Shown here one piece after another: positions 11,844 through 23,159 of a stretch of DNA of 60,000 bases (the first letter of the stretch is position 1; every line of letters starts with the position of its first letter). Both the position numbers and the translations under genes were made by a program. The DNA lies in assembly GCF_030272615.1 (NCBI RefSeq), contig NC_081411.1, positions 213,151,744-213,211,743 of the forward strand, written 5' to 3'. Origin of the DNA: Cryptomeria japonica (Eukaryota > Streptophyta > Pinopsida > Cupressales > Cupressaceae). The notes beneath the pieces are model-generated. The model was not told the origin of the DNA. It saw nothing but the letters and a program-made list of their open reading frames with translations, and searched no databases.

Positions 11844-13340
11844 ATGAAGTGCAACATATACCGGTAAAGTAGGACCACTAGTGAGCAAGCAAAGAAGAAC
11901 AAAGGGATGTGATCACCGGTATACAGAAAGAAGTATAAAGAAGTTGGTAAATGGACTTAGTGGATGAACCAACATGTTTGATGGAAGTCCAAGTTGATCC
12001 ACTAACAAAGGAAATGTTAGTAGGTATGAAGGTTCACTAATGAAGTTAGGTTATACTGGTAAGGTGTGTTGAACTGATAGTGAGTCTTGGTCGGTGACAG
12101 ATGTCAAACCAACTTTGCAGTTTGAGCATAGGTGGATGTTGACAAGCATGACAAGTGGACATCAGGTGGTGAGCACGCAAAGGTCAGTGAAGTTTTCATC
12201 GATGTGATAGTTGACAAGCAGGTTGACATTAATGAAGAACCTACAAATCATGGGACGATGGTAGGATGTTGTGGCTCGAGGGAGATAGAGTGGCAAGGTG
12301 ATTGAATTGAACTTGTAGGATGATTTGACCATTAAAGGTGATTGAGAGAGCAATACCAAAAATCATGTTGCAGACATCTAAAAATAGAAAACATGCATTG
12401 GAAGGAAAGGATATGGTAGTGTTGTTTGATATGATGTAGATCATCTTTCTAGAAAATGAGATCAAATCAGATCTGATACAGATTGAGTTGGTAGGGGAAA
12501 ACCCTAGCATGCCACCATTTGAATGTTGCTTTTGGTGGGAACCCTCAAATATAAATATGTGAACTCGATCAAGACTTCAGTGAGTGATGTCAGATGTGAG
12601 TTGAGAGTAAGAAGAGAGATTGAGAAAGAAGTGAGACTATCTTCCTAAGAGTTTTTTCATAGAGAGTTAGAGTGTGGAGTTAGCAGGCTAAACCGGTGAG
12701 AGGTTCTAACTGACAGAGACAGAGGAATTGGTAAACCGTTATAATCTTAACAGTCAAGCATATCGATAGAGATTGAATGGTTAGGAAGGCATCCAAGTGT
12801 GATACTATGTAGGGTGAGGTTATGAGAAAGAGAAGAGAGGAATAAAGTAACTGGTAAGAGATTAGAGAGAGAAATATGATAACTGACAATAGAAGGACTG
12901 GTGAAGCAGAGGAAGGTGGTAACCAGCAAACATCTATTGATCAGTTGTTGCATAAATCATTTGCAACTAGGTGTTATCACTATATTAAAATTGTATTTCA
13001 TTGTATTACACCGAGTTGGTGCTTAGTGAAGGGCTTGGTGCTCCTTGGGTTGGTGCCCTAAATCATTTGTAATTTGTTGTTTCATTGTGAGGTTGGATTG
13101 AAGTAGTAGACTCTAGGAACATTTCTCACTGAGGCTTTTCCCATATAGGGTTTTCCTCGTACATCTGGTGTTGTGGGTTATGCATTTGTGTGTTTGACTC
13201 TTTTGATATCTTCTCATATCTTACTAGTTTAATTGCTTAGTGTTTAGGTTGTTAACCGATACTCAAAGATTGGTTTAAAGAGAAATTTTTTTTAGGAACC
13301 ATTGATTCACCCCCCTCTCAGTGGTACATTGTGTTCAACA
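11844..13340 (+). repeat. 3' LTR of copia element C, 5'-truncated
   Basis: Matches the first LTR from about 9640 to its end, finishing GTGTTCAACA. The first 150 or so bases are missing, so no polypurine tract is present. Numerous point differences from the first LTR show that the element is not recent. Confidence 0.8.
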
Positions 13341-13474
13341 TTCTGGACCTCATAGGAGACAAGGTGGATATGTTGTTTCTATTAAGGAAGGTTTTTAAAG
13401 AAGACTTCCTTGGAGACAATGTTACTATTTTTCGTCTTTGTAGAAGTAGGGGTGGGGATCCCTTGTGCGAATGA

Positions 13475-14499
13475 ATTAACCAAGCTTCTCCTCCCTAACC
13501 AAATTGTGGGGATCCCTTGGGTGATGAACTAAGTGCATAGTAGTTGAAGCATCATAGGAAATGGGCACGGATTGGTAGGGAGATTCTCTGAAAATGGTTT
13601 CTCCTGGATGACTTTCCAAACTACAGTTGGCTTGAAGAATTCTCACAGCTTATAATGTTTGAATAATTCTACATAGAGGGAGGGACAGATTCTTAGGGTA
13701 AACCATGAATGTGTCCACTGGTTGTGCCCTAGCCTTGACCCCCTAGTAGTTTTATTTTTTTGCCTATTTCCTCGTAACCTCACTCATTTTGGATTTAAAG
13801 TTTTTGAGGGACTCCCACATGTAAAAACTATAAATTTGCAAAATATATATATTAATGATAATTTTCTAAATTCCAGTTCGTTTCAGTTTGCCTCTTATGG
13901 ATATACAAATGGTTTCTATTTCATTTTATTATTTGTTGCTGCCATCATGCCATGGCAGGGTACTTAGCATAATCATTATGTTTTGAAATAGCTTAAATAG
14001 TTATTAATTTGTGTGGATATAAGATTTCATTTTCACCATAAAAAAACAACAGGTCTATTCTAATTTCTTCTCTAAAGTTAAAGAACAAACTTAGTGTCAC
14101 TTCTGAGATGACCTTTTCTAAAAGATATTTGAAGTGCTTGACAAATAAGTATTTGAAAAAACATAATGTCAGGGATTGGCTGTAAGTGATAGCATCTAAT
14201 AAGAATCGCAATGTCTTAGCTCATACATTTTTTTGTCTATGAGCTACATTATTTCAATATTTTGTTAAACAATGGAAATGAATATAATACTGTGATCTTT
14301 TTTATGTAATGTTTCTTCCTTTATATTTAATATATATAAAAAAATTGAGTTCGTTTCATTAATTATTTGTATATTTATTATAAATATAAACACAAGATGT
14401 TTATCTCATGAAAAACAAGTGAATTAAAAGTCCAACTTACTTGTAATTTTTTTTGCATAGTTTCAATATATAAAAAATTCCAATGAACTAGGTACATCT
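13475..14499. other. no gene recognised
   Basis: Downstream of the unnamed ORF stop there is about 250 bp of mixed sequence and then AT-rich DNA with poly-A and poly-T runs. The open frames at 13722-13967 (+) and 13993-14211 (-) have no recognisable motif and overlap AT-rich text, so I do not call them. Confidence 0.45.
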
Positions 14500-14518
14500 A
14501 CATTGAACACCAAAAAAT

Positions 14519-16900
14519 ACGTGTCATTGAACACCGACACAAAATAAAGGCTATGACTCATGGGATGATGAAGTGTCAGGTGACGTGGTGTTTGGGTGGT
14601 AGAAACCCTATGTATAATGAGACCCATAGGAATTGAAAATGTATTTGCAATGATATTGCCTTATAGTACGTACATCACTGATAGTGAATGGTTAACATTT
14701 AGCCTTTAGGCAGATTTCCGGTTGTAAGGACAAATTATGCGGTTGATCTAATACATGCAGACGGTCGTTGTCGTTGGATGTCATAAATTAGATTTGAGTT
14801 AGAGGTATTTAAATCTTGGGTGGATTGGAAGTCTTGGTATCATATTGTCTGCACATGCAGCATTGTCTTGGATTTCTTACGCAGCATGGAAGCCAATTTA
14901 TCCTTCCATATTGATAAGAAATTAGTCTCATTTCTCAGATGATTTGCATACAAGAGGCTGAAAGGTTTATTTTTGTTTAAGGATTAGTAGTTGTATGAGA
15001 GAGTGAAAATGGTGTTGAGAGAGGAAATTGTCCATGTAGGTCATCGCTACAAGATAAATGTGGAGGCATATTCATTGATTGCTGCTTGGGGTTTCCAATT
15101 TGAGGACAAGGTGGACAAGGTAAAAAATACCATGAGAGTTGTAATTGATTCAAACTATGTGTTAATCTGGATAGTGTGTGTGCTTGTGTGGTCCTGAAGG
15201 TGGGCATTGTTCTTGAGGTATGGGTGGTTGGTCTAGTGGTGCTGCTACCACTCATTCGATGGGCTGATGATGATTTGAAGGCAAGATACAGAGCTCTTTC
15301 TTGGTGCAGTTGGAAGTCCTTTAAAATGTTCACAAGGTTGATGTAGTGTGATGAGGTTTTAACGGTCCCTCATGAAGTGGCATGTGTAGAGGTGGGTCGA
15401 GAGTTGCAGTCGAGACCCAAGACTACCCAAGAAATGAAGCAACTCTCAGAATTCTATGATGACCCAAAGTACATGCTATTTCTAGGATAATCCTGCTATG
15501 GCCAGTGGTGTTTGGTATTGTCTGTTTGTCTCTTTTTGTTCCATGTCCATTTTCTCCCTAACTTTGTATGTATGAGGGGATGTTTGCTACAAATTTTGGT
15601 AGACCAAATTGGAATTCTGGGGTTTTTGCATGTAGTAGGGATTTTTTTTTTTTAGGAATGGTGGTTATGGCCCTTGGGGGTGTTTTTTGCAGTGGTAGAA
15701 CTCTGGTGGTTTTACTATACCGCCTATACTTGCATATTTGTAATATTTTATTTTTAAGTAATACAATACAAAAATTATCGATTAAAAAAAATGAAATATC
15801 ATGCAAGTTTTGAAATTACATATTTAAATTATATATTTAATTCATATTCAAATCCTATTGACAATGGGACAGATGACAACTGACAATGGATATTATTATC
15901 TGTTGGATGAGCATGGATCAATGACTTAAGGTGTATTTTGGGCTGAATGTGGGATGTCTAAATTTTTTTGCAAACTTTCACTGGAAACACGTGTCATTAA
16001 ACACCGACAGGAAAGAAAGGTTATGACCCATGGGATGATGAAGTGTCAGGTGACGTGGCATTTGGGTGACATAAATCCTATGTATAATGGGACCAATGAC
16101 AACTGACAAAGGAAACTATCCTCCATTGGATGAGAACGGATCAACGACGTGAGGTGTATTTCACGCTGAATGTGAGAATGATACATTTTTTGCAAGCTTC
16201 TAATAGAAGACTTCCATAAACGATAAACATTTAATTAAGTATAGTTAAATTCTAAATTTGTAATTGTATACTTAATTAACTATAATAAGCTCTATTTTGG
16301 GCAGAAGTTGAAAAGGATTAAAAAGTCTTCAAAACCATTCTTGAAAAGTGACTTGTGTCTATTGACGTGGCTAAAAAATGGCAAAAGTCCTAGGACCCAC
16401 GACAACTGACAATAGATACCATTGTCCGTTGGATGAGCAAAGTTCAATGACTTAGGGTGGTTTCGGCCTGAATGTGGGAAGTAAACACATTTGTGATAAC
16501 TTTCCCCGCAATTGAACATTTTACATTTAATTAACTATAATTAAGTCTAAAAAGCTCTATTTCAGGCGGAATTTGAAAAGTGTTAAAAAGACTTCAAAAA
16601 AAATCCAAAAAAGTGACGCGAGTCTGGTGACGTGGCCAAAAAATGGCAAAATTACTGGGACCCATGACAACTGACAATAGATACCATTGTTCGTTAGATG
16701 AGCACATATCAACAACTTAGGGTGGATTTCAACCCGAATGTGGGAACTAAACACATTTTTGAGAACTTGACCCGGAATTGAACGTTTTACATTTAATTAA
16801 CTATAATTAAGCTCTATTTCAGGTGGAAGTTGAAAAGGATTAAAAAGACTTCAAAAATAGTCTAGAAAAGTAACTTGAGTCTGGTGACGTGTCCACTGTC
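14519..16900. repeat. diverged tandem repeats with TGACGTGG cores
   Basis: Two related unit types are present. One carries ACGTGTCATT...CACCGACA and GATGAAGTGTCAGGTGACGTGG (14519-14640, 15986-16100). The other has a period near 262 bp and starts TTAATTAACTATAATTAAG (about 16268, 16529, 16791). A shared block, GACAACTGACAA followed by TTGGATGAGCA, occurs at about 15873, 16105, 16398 and 16664. TGACGTGG or TGACGTGT occurs at about 14582, 16052, 16361, 16629 and 16884. The array ends about 390 bp before the G-patch frame at 17290. Confidence 0.75.
14991..15200 (+). pseudogene. second remnant of the unnamed ORF family
   Basis: A frame reading ERVKMVLREEIVHVGHRYKI and then, after about 20 residues, DKVDKVKNTMRVV. 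It aligns with the split ORF at 9271-13474 (EVVRMVLGREF...NRYHVN...DKVDMLF): MVL, R-Y-[KH]-[IV]-N and D-K-V-D fall at nearly identical spacing. The frame ends at a TGA near 15198. DNA downstream to 15490 has another conserved-looking stretch (VACVEVGRELQSRPKTTQEM) in a different frame that ends at a TAA. Function unknown; homology is inferred by eye. Confidence 0.4.
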
Positions 16901-17289
16901 CTCAAAATTTAGACTGAAGCAATGAATGTTTTGACCTTCGGCGGCAAATAGATATTAGTAATAATTTATAAAATTATAGCAGGATTCTAAAAAAATTGCC
17001 CTTTAGGTATTACTTTTGAACTTTTCACTATTTTCAAAATAAATGACTCATAATCATATTTCATTTTATGGACAAACTAGTAAATCTAGGGAGATTTAGA
17101 AATGACTACTAGATTGAGGAATGCAACAGAGTCTATCTACGCCAATCTAGTGAAATAGAAATTTCAGGTAAAATCTAGAACACCTACATCTTGCATTTTT
17201 AATTTATTTTTAATCTCATGGTTAAATTTGAGGCTTAGCATTTTTAGGCTTGTATCTAGCAATATTTTGAATTATTAACAGTAATAGTG

Positions 17290-20200
17290 ATGGGGAAACC
17301 GGAAAGAAGTAACTCAACAAAAATTCAAGTGAATAAAAAAAATACCTAACCAAACTGGTTAAAACATTGGGTTTCACTAATGAATACCATGATATTTATG
17401 ACCCTTCTATCCATAGTGAAAAGCGTATCATAGAAATTAGATATGCATTGTCTAATAAGGCGGTAGATCCAAATAGGGCAAAATTTACTGTTTTCAACAC
17501 AATGTTAAAACAAAGAATAAATAAAATTGCATCATGGGATGCTAGATTGGGAAGCATGGTGTTACCTGAAGTATTCCCTTGCCCTGAATTTGTCATGGTC
17601 TATGCCAAAAATTATGATGAAGATAAAGGAATTGTCAATAAAAATACAAAAGAGGAAATTATATCCATAACCGAGGGAGAATTCGCTCATTTGTTGAACC
17701 TAGGGTTTGAAGCACAAAACTCAAATGTCCACATTGACCTAGAAAAGTTGACAAAGAATTATGAGAGTCTCGATCCAAGTCATAGAGATTCATTTATCAG
17801 AGCTCTAATAATGCGTGGTACTCCGTTGGATTAGAATCATAAGGCTCCTTATGGTTATAACATTTTTGTTCCATGGATTTAAGATACTATTTCCTTGCTG
17901 ACATTTTTCCTGGGATTGGAAAATGATAGGGAAGTGGGTGCTAGCCAACTTGAAATAATTTTTAATATCCATTGTGTAAGTCAACCAGTAAGATATAATA
18001 TTTTTGAGCACGTTGTTCAATCCATGCAAAAATAATTACTAATGATAAAAAAGGTTCCTGTAAGACATTTAGGTTCTCATCCTACTTGTGCTATCTTCTT
18101 CTATCCAAGTACCATGAAATATTCAAGACCAACAATCTCCATATTGTGAACTATAAGATTGATGAGAAGACTCAGAATGGAACAAAGTGTCCAATATATG
18201 AATGGACACCTATGATAAGGATGCATGATAACATAAATAACTACAACCATTTTGTAGACTTCTATTTGGCACCAATGTATAATGAAATTACAAGAACTCC
18301 AATGCCTAGATTGCCTGTGTCTTGTAGAGATTGCATTCAACTTAGAAGTCAAATACAATTGGCTGACTGGTTCTTCATGGAAGAATATGATGTGTTAAGG
18401 TTTTACGGATCAACAGTAAAACCCTACATACTTCCAATACATGTGATAGAGAGGGTATTTACATTGGAATAGGTATGACAATCGGAGAGCACAGTTAGGC
18501 ACTTTCATGTTCAGCAAAAGAAGAGCATATTTCCTTCCTTGCATTTCTCATGTTGAGGGTTCACATTTGAGAGAAAAGCATTCAATGTGGCACATGAGTC
18601 TTTGACAATTTTTAGCTTTGGTGATGAGGGTCTCTGGCAGTATGATCCAATCAGTGTAGTTCAAGAAAGGATTAAGAAAAATGGGAACTCTTCAACATTA
18701 TGTCAACATGAAAGTTAACCATTGCTAGAAAATCTTAGAAACATGGACTCCTGCGATGAGGTAAAAAAAGAGATGGAGAAAATTGCCGCTGACAATAACA
18801 TTTCAATAGAAGAATTGTCATCACAAATCAGGGCATTGCACACACAAAGGATAACAGAGTAGGGAATCCAAAATAGGATGTCCTACAATTTCAACCAAAA
18901 ATCTGCTATTCCATCTAATAAATCTATTCCCAAAATAATTCTGCAAGAATGGAAAGACAGATTTTGGACTGAAACCAAAATAAATGATTTTTGGACTATG
19001 AGGAAGAATCTTGGTGAACCAAAGACTAGTGCAAAATTTCAGTCCATCGATGAGGATGTAGAGTTTAGGAAATTGTGGAATATGGAGGATCCCACAATAG
19101 GATATGATAGGAGTGATGATGAAATTGAGTATGAGGTTGAGGCCACTCCAACAACTACTACAATCCTTGCAATATTTGGTAGAGTCAATGATTCCATGAA
19201 AGAAAAATATAGCAAAGGGGAAAATATTGTGGAAAAAATTGGTTTTGAAGGTGGTGGTCTAGGTCCTAGAGGAGAAGGAATTTGGTTTTCACTTGAGGTA
19301 CAACTTCCATCAAATTCAAAATAAAAAGCTCATGTTAAACCAGTCATTGGACTTGATTCGTTAGATTAATCACAGACAGGTACTACTCATTACCCTCCAG
19401 GTCCACCTATATTTGTTAGAGGTTCAAATCCACAACCACCACCACATCATGGTATTCCCATTGGTGGTGAATCAAGTGCCACTGCCACTAGTGGGGAATC
19501 TGGGGATAGTATTCCTATCAGTATTCAGTCAAGTGCCACTACGATTGGTGGGGTTGGCATGGGTACTACTATTGATACTAGTTGTCTTGTTGTTTGACAA
19601 GTGAAACAACAAAATATCTCTCGCAAGAGACCACTAGTGGTAGATACTCATACTATTCAAAATCCTATATCAAGTGCCATTGCCACTACAAAACTATCAT
19701 TTGCAACTTCAAAATAGACCCCTCAAAAGACTATAAAAACTACACATGCAAGTGATAGTGGGATAGGATCAGGAATGGTTGTTGGTACTCCTTATAATGC
19801 ATTAGTTAAAACCATAGGCATAGGTGGAACTGAAGCCTCTGTTATTTCACCTTTCAAACATTCAATTTCTTTAGCAAGCCCAAATTTTCAATTTCGTGAT
19901 TACTATGAAAAATTTGAGCACACAACAAATGAAAATAAAGAAAAAAAGAGAGAATTGTAGAGGGTTGCTTTGACTAAAGATTTAGAGGAACAACCTGCAA
20001 GGAACAGACTATTTCCAACATATGACCCACATAAACATATGATGGAGTTCATGGTTGTTATGCCCCCAAATAAAGCTAAAAATCCACCATACAGTCAGAT
20101 AGATCCCTCTAAATTTCAAGTTAGGGCCCTCCAAATGGATTTTTCCAAAGTACAAAATATGGACAAAATTAGTGTGTCAAAAAGGACTAACGAACTGGTC

Positions 20201-21346
20201 TACACTTCACTGCTAAAGGTGGAGAGGGAAAAAAATAAGCTGGAGAAACAAATAGAAAAGTTATAGGCAAATCTGACAAATGAAAAAATCAAAGAGGAAA
20301 ACAACAGATAACAAGTGCAATGATTTACAAAAAGGGATAAAAAATTCGGGCTCTATAGTAGAAATTGCAGAACAGGAAAAGATGGAGCCAAAATTGAAGG
20401 AAATGAGGGAAAAAATGGCTAAAAGCAGTAAAAAATTTGATGATGAAAGAGCCAGTTTTCAAAAATTATACAAAAGTTATGAGTCTTCTGATGCTAAAAT
20501 AAAAAAAAATATAGGACCTATTGAATCATGAGAATGAAAAAGAAAAACATTTGGAAGAGGAAGTAGAGGAAGAAAGAAAAAAAATGTGCAGAAATGAAAG
20601 AAGACCTGCACAATGCAAATGATAAAATTAAAACTGCAGAGGATAGATTGAAAGATAATATGAAAAAGACAATGAAGTATATACAAGAAAACATTTGGGG
20701 GAAAATAATGAAGAGGAGTGACAATTTGTGTGAATGGTTTGAATTGAATGAAAGTCTGAGATTAATTTATTGCATAATCAATGGGAACATTGAGAAGAGC
20801 ATACATGTTTATTCAAAAGAGGATATGCCAAAATAAATTTTGCAAGTAGTCTATAGTACCAGTGACAACTATTTGGCATCCAAGGGAATTAACAATCGCA
20901 TTGATGTCACAGTTAAGGCATCATCTATCCTTCAAAAATGCCAGAAACTAAGGGAAACATCAAAAGTTATGGATAGAGGCAAAAAGATATTGAAGCTGCA
21001 AGAAAAGACAACTACTTTGGTTAAACTTGGTTTGCTGAAGTGTGTTGACCCATCAAATAAATTCATTGGAAAAGAAGCTTACAAAAAAATCATAGAGGAA
21101 AAAATGAAGTCTGACTTAGACCTGCTTCCTAAGAACACAACTCCCCAAAGCTTTCTGGAACTCATCAAACCATTTTTAACTTTGAAAGCGGTATTGGGTG
21201 AAACAGTGATGCCAAGTCACTCTTATAAATATGTATTGTTGACAAATTTGTAGTTGAATTTCCATATTTTAAATAATATTGAACTTCCATCAGACGAAGA
21301 CTGGAGTACCCTACAAAAATTGACACATAAATCTCAAGAATCATAG
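17290..21346 (+). pseudogene. large unnamed protein with G-patch and C-terminal coiled coils
   Basis: About 1,350 codons. ATG 17290 opens MGKPERSNSTKIQVNKK; a one-base slip in the A-run at 17333-17341 leads into YLTKLVKTLGFTNEYHDIYD. The N-terminal 400 residues look globular (...WDARLGSMVLPEVFPCPEF..., later DNINNYNHFVDFYLAPMYNE). At about 19196-19310 a G-patch motif is visible: ENIVEKIGFEGGGLGPRGEG, the D111/G-patch form of RNA-processing and some retroelement proteins. A Ser/Thr/Gly/Pro-rich linker follows (19380-19870), then long Lys/Glu-rich coiled coils (20180-20700) and a C-terminal domain to TAG 21344-21346. Frame shifts occur near 17340, 18085, 20275 and 20535, with about a dozen stops. 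No PBS or LTR pair was found around it. It could be an ORF of an unrecognised retroelement or an old host gene. Nucleic-acid binding is a guess from the G-patch. Confidence 0.55.
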
Positions 21347-21635
21347 TATGTATTGTACAGTTTTCTACTTTTACTCTTCATTTCAAGGTTTTATGTTTTT
21401 TCTGTTTGGAATTTGGCATTGCTTGAAATAATTTTTTTTATGAACATGACAAAACCAACACTTGCTATTGCTAATCCAGCCTATGAATCTATGATGCACA
21501 GTGCAAACCTTCAGCCTATAAATTTGTATTCTCAAATTCTCCCAAGTTTTAACATTTCTACATTTCTCTATTTTTTATGTCTAGGTTTTGGGCACTGCTA
21601 TTATCTATATTTAATTTGTCATGGCTTGAATTAAT

Positions 21636-21700
21636 AGGGTATGTGCAGGATCATGGTGTGCCAAAATAGGCCCTTAAGTGGCAATGAAATTTCAAAAAAC
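21636..21700 (+). repeat. left terminal inverted repeat
   Basis: Shares GTGCAGGATCA exactly, then GG and GCCAAAA, then AGTGGCAATG after a short insertion, with the reverse complement of 35500-35559. Imperfect, roughly 80% identical over about 45 aligned bases by eye. Confidence 0.65.
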
Positions 21701-22608
21701 TAGAGTTATGCAACTTGACATGAAAATTTGAATAAGTTGTGAACATTATTTTTAAAATATGTAAGAAAAGAATATATAGAAAATTGAATGTAGTTTCTAA
21801 GCTACTAGTTGTTTTTTGGAAAAAAAAATCCTATTTGATGAAAATTCCAAATTTCAATGCAGTGGTACTAAAATTTTAGGAAAAAAATAAGAAGTACACG
21901 TATGTCTGACCACCCTAATCACAATCAAATCATAATATTTTTTTATAATATTTATAATATAAGTATTAGAATCATGTCCGGATGTGACACATATTTATTT
22001 TTAATTTTTTATAAAGTAAATAATTATTTATGAATTTTTTACTACAACTTTTCAGAAATTCAGAAACTCCTACGTCTGACCACCTTAAGTTGGTCAAAAC
22101 CTTATGAAATTTAATTTTTTAAATTTTTTCCCTATAGTAGACGAATCATAGGATGTGATGCATATTTCGGATTCAAAAAATGTTATACTGTTTGAAAGTT
22201 ATGAGTGTTTTTCAATTAGTATATCAATCAGGACTATTGTCAGAATTCAATTAGAAAATAAATAATAATTATTTATTAAAGTCGAAATAAGACAAGTCTT
22301 ATATTGTTGGAAAGCTGGGAACGTCCTTAAAAAACCCTTTTCATTTTATCAATTTTGGCTACAAAAAAAGTCGTCAGCCACCAATGTAAAGTCTGGAAAA
22401 TCAAGGAATACTGAAAAATACGTTTTTTTAGTTGACTTTCTAGGCTTGTCACTTCCAAGCCAAATACCAAAGCATTCCCGAGCCGAAATTTGAAATTTGA
22501 AAATTTGACTAAAAAAATCAGATATTCAATTTTAATTAGTAAATTCTCTAACTAGATTTGTTTATTAATATATTAATATATTAATTTATAAATAAATTAG
22601 TATATGAT

Positions 22609-22777
22609 ATTAGGGAGAGGGAGAGGGAGAGGGGGGAGTTGGGGGGAGAGAGAGAGAGAGGGGGGGGGGAGGGATAGAGAGAGCTTAGGGGAGAGAGAGA
22701 GAGATGGGGAGGGGGAAGGGAGAGAGAGAGATAGAGAGAGAGATAGAGAGATAGAGAGAGAGAGATGGAGAGAATAG

Positions 22778-22830
<53 letters not shown>

Positions 22831-23158
22831 GGAGGGGGAAGGGAGAGAGAGAGAGAGGGAGGGAGGGGAGGGAAGGTAGAGAGAGATAAAGAGATTAGCA
22901 AAGAGGGAGAGAGAGAGAGAGAGATTTTAGGGGAGAGGGATAGAGAGAGATTAGTGGAGAGATTAGGGGAGAGAGAGAGACATAGAGAGAGAGAGATGGG
23001 GATGGGGAAGGGAGAGATAGAGATAGAGAGAGATTAGGGGAGAGAGAGATAGATGGAGAGATTAGGGGAGAGGGATAGAGAGAGATTAGGGGAGAGAGAA
23101 GGAGAGGGAGAGAGATATTAGGGGAGAGAGAGAGGTTAGGGGAGAGGGGGAGCGAGAG
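22609..23158. repeat. (GA)n purine tract, 550 bp
   Basis: The plus strand is almost pure purine (GAGAGA, GGGGAGAG, AGATAGAGAG) with rare T. Inside it, short units such as GATTAGGGGAGAGAG recur. It lies on the left flank of the 20-bp array, and its complement (CT)n lies on the right flank at 25079-25136. The open frames on the minus strand are Ser/Leu/Pro low-complexity artefacts. Confidence 0.95.
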
Positions 23159-23159
23159 A

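Larger units (their letters stand above)
9487..13340 (+). mobile_element. copia retrotransposon C, internally deleted
   Basis: Two long direct repeats (9487-11157 and 11844-13340) flank a short internal region holding a PBS and the first part of gag. The 5-bp flanks TTCTA and TTCTG are a near-perfect target-site duplication, supported by the continuity of the ORF it interrupts. Protease, integrase, RT and RNase H are all missing. The gag runs straight into the second LTR at a stretch (ATGAAGTGCAACAT) that also occurs inside the first LTR at about 9640, which suggests deletion by recombination at matching sequence. Non-autonomous and inactive. Confidence 0.8.
9271..13474 (+). pseudogene. small unnamed ORF split by retrotransposon C
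   Basis: The frame opens at ATG 9271 (MDTPIHLRIISAEDQRAF...) and stays open to 9486, where the copia element begins. It resumes at 13346 in the same phase (DLIGDKVDMLFLLRKVF...) and ends at TGA 13472-13474. The 5 bases at the break are duplicated, TTCTA at 9482-9486 and TTCTG at 13341-13345. Discounting one copy gives an uninterrupted frame of about 115 codons with no stop. I recognise no named domain. The segment around E-V-V-R-M-V-L...N-R-Y-H-V-N...D-K-V-D recurs in a second frame at 14991-15197 and, more weakly, at about 42110-42200 inside element A, so it is probably part of a repeated, element-borne protein. Function unknown. Confidence 0.55.

Noticed and set aside
15229-15239. Perfect pol III A-box (TGGTCTAGTGG), possible tRNA or SINE
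   Set aside because: No B box at the right distance and no cloverleaf; the match is isolated.
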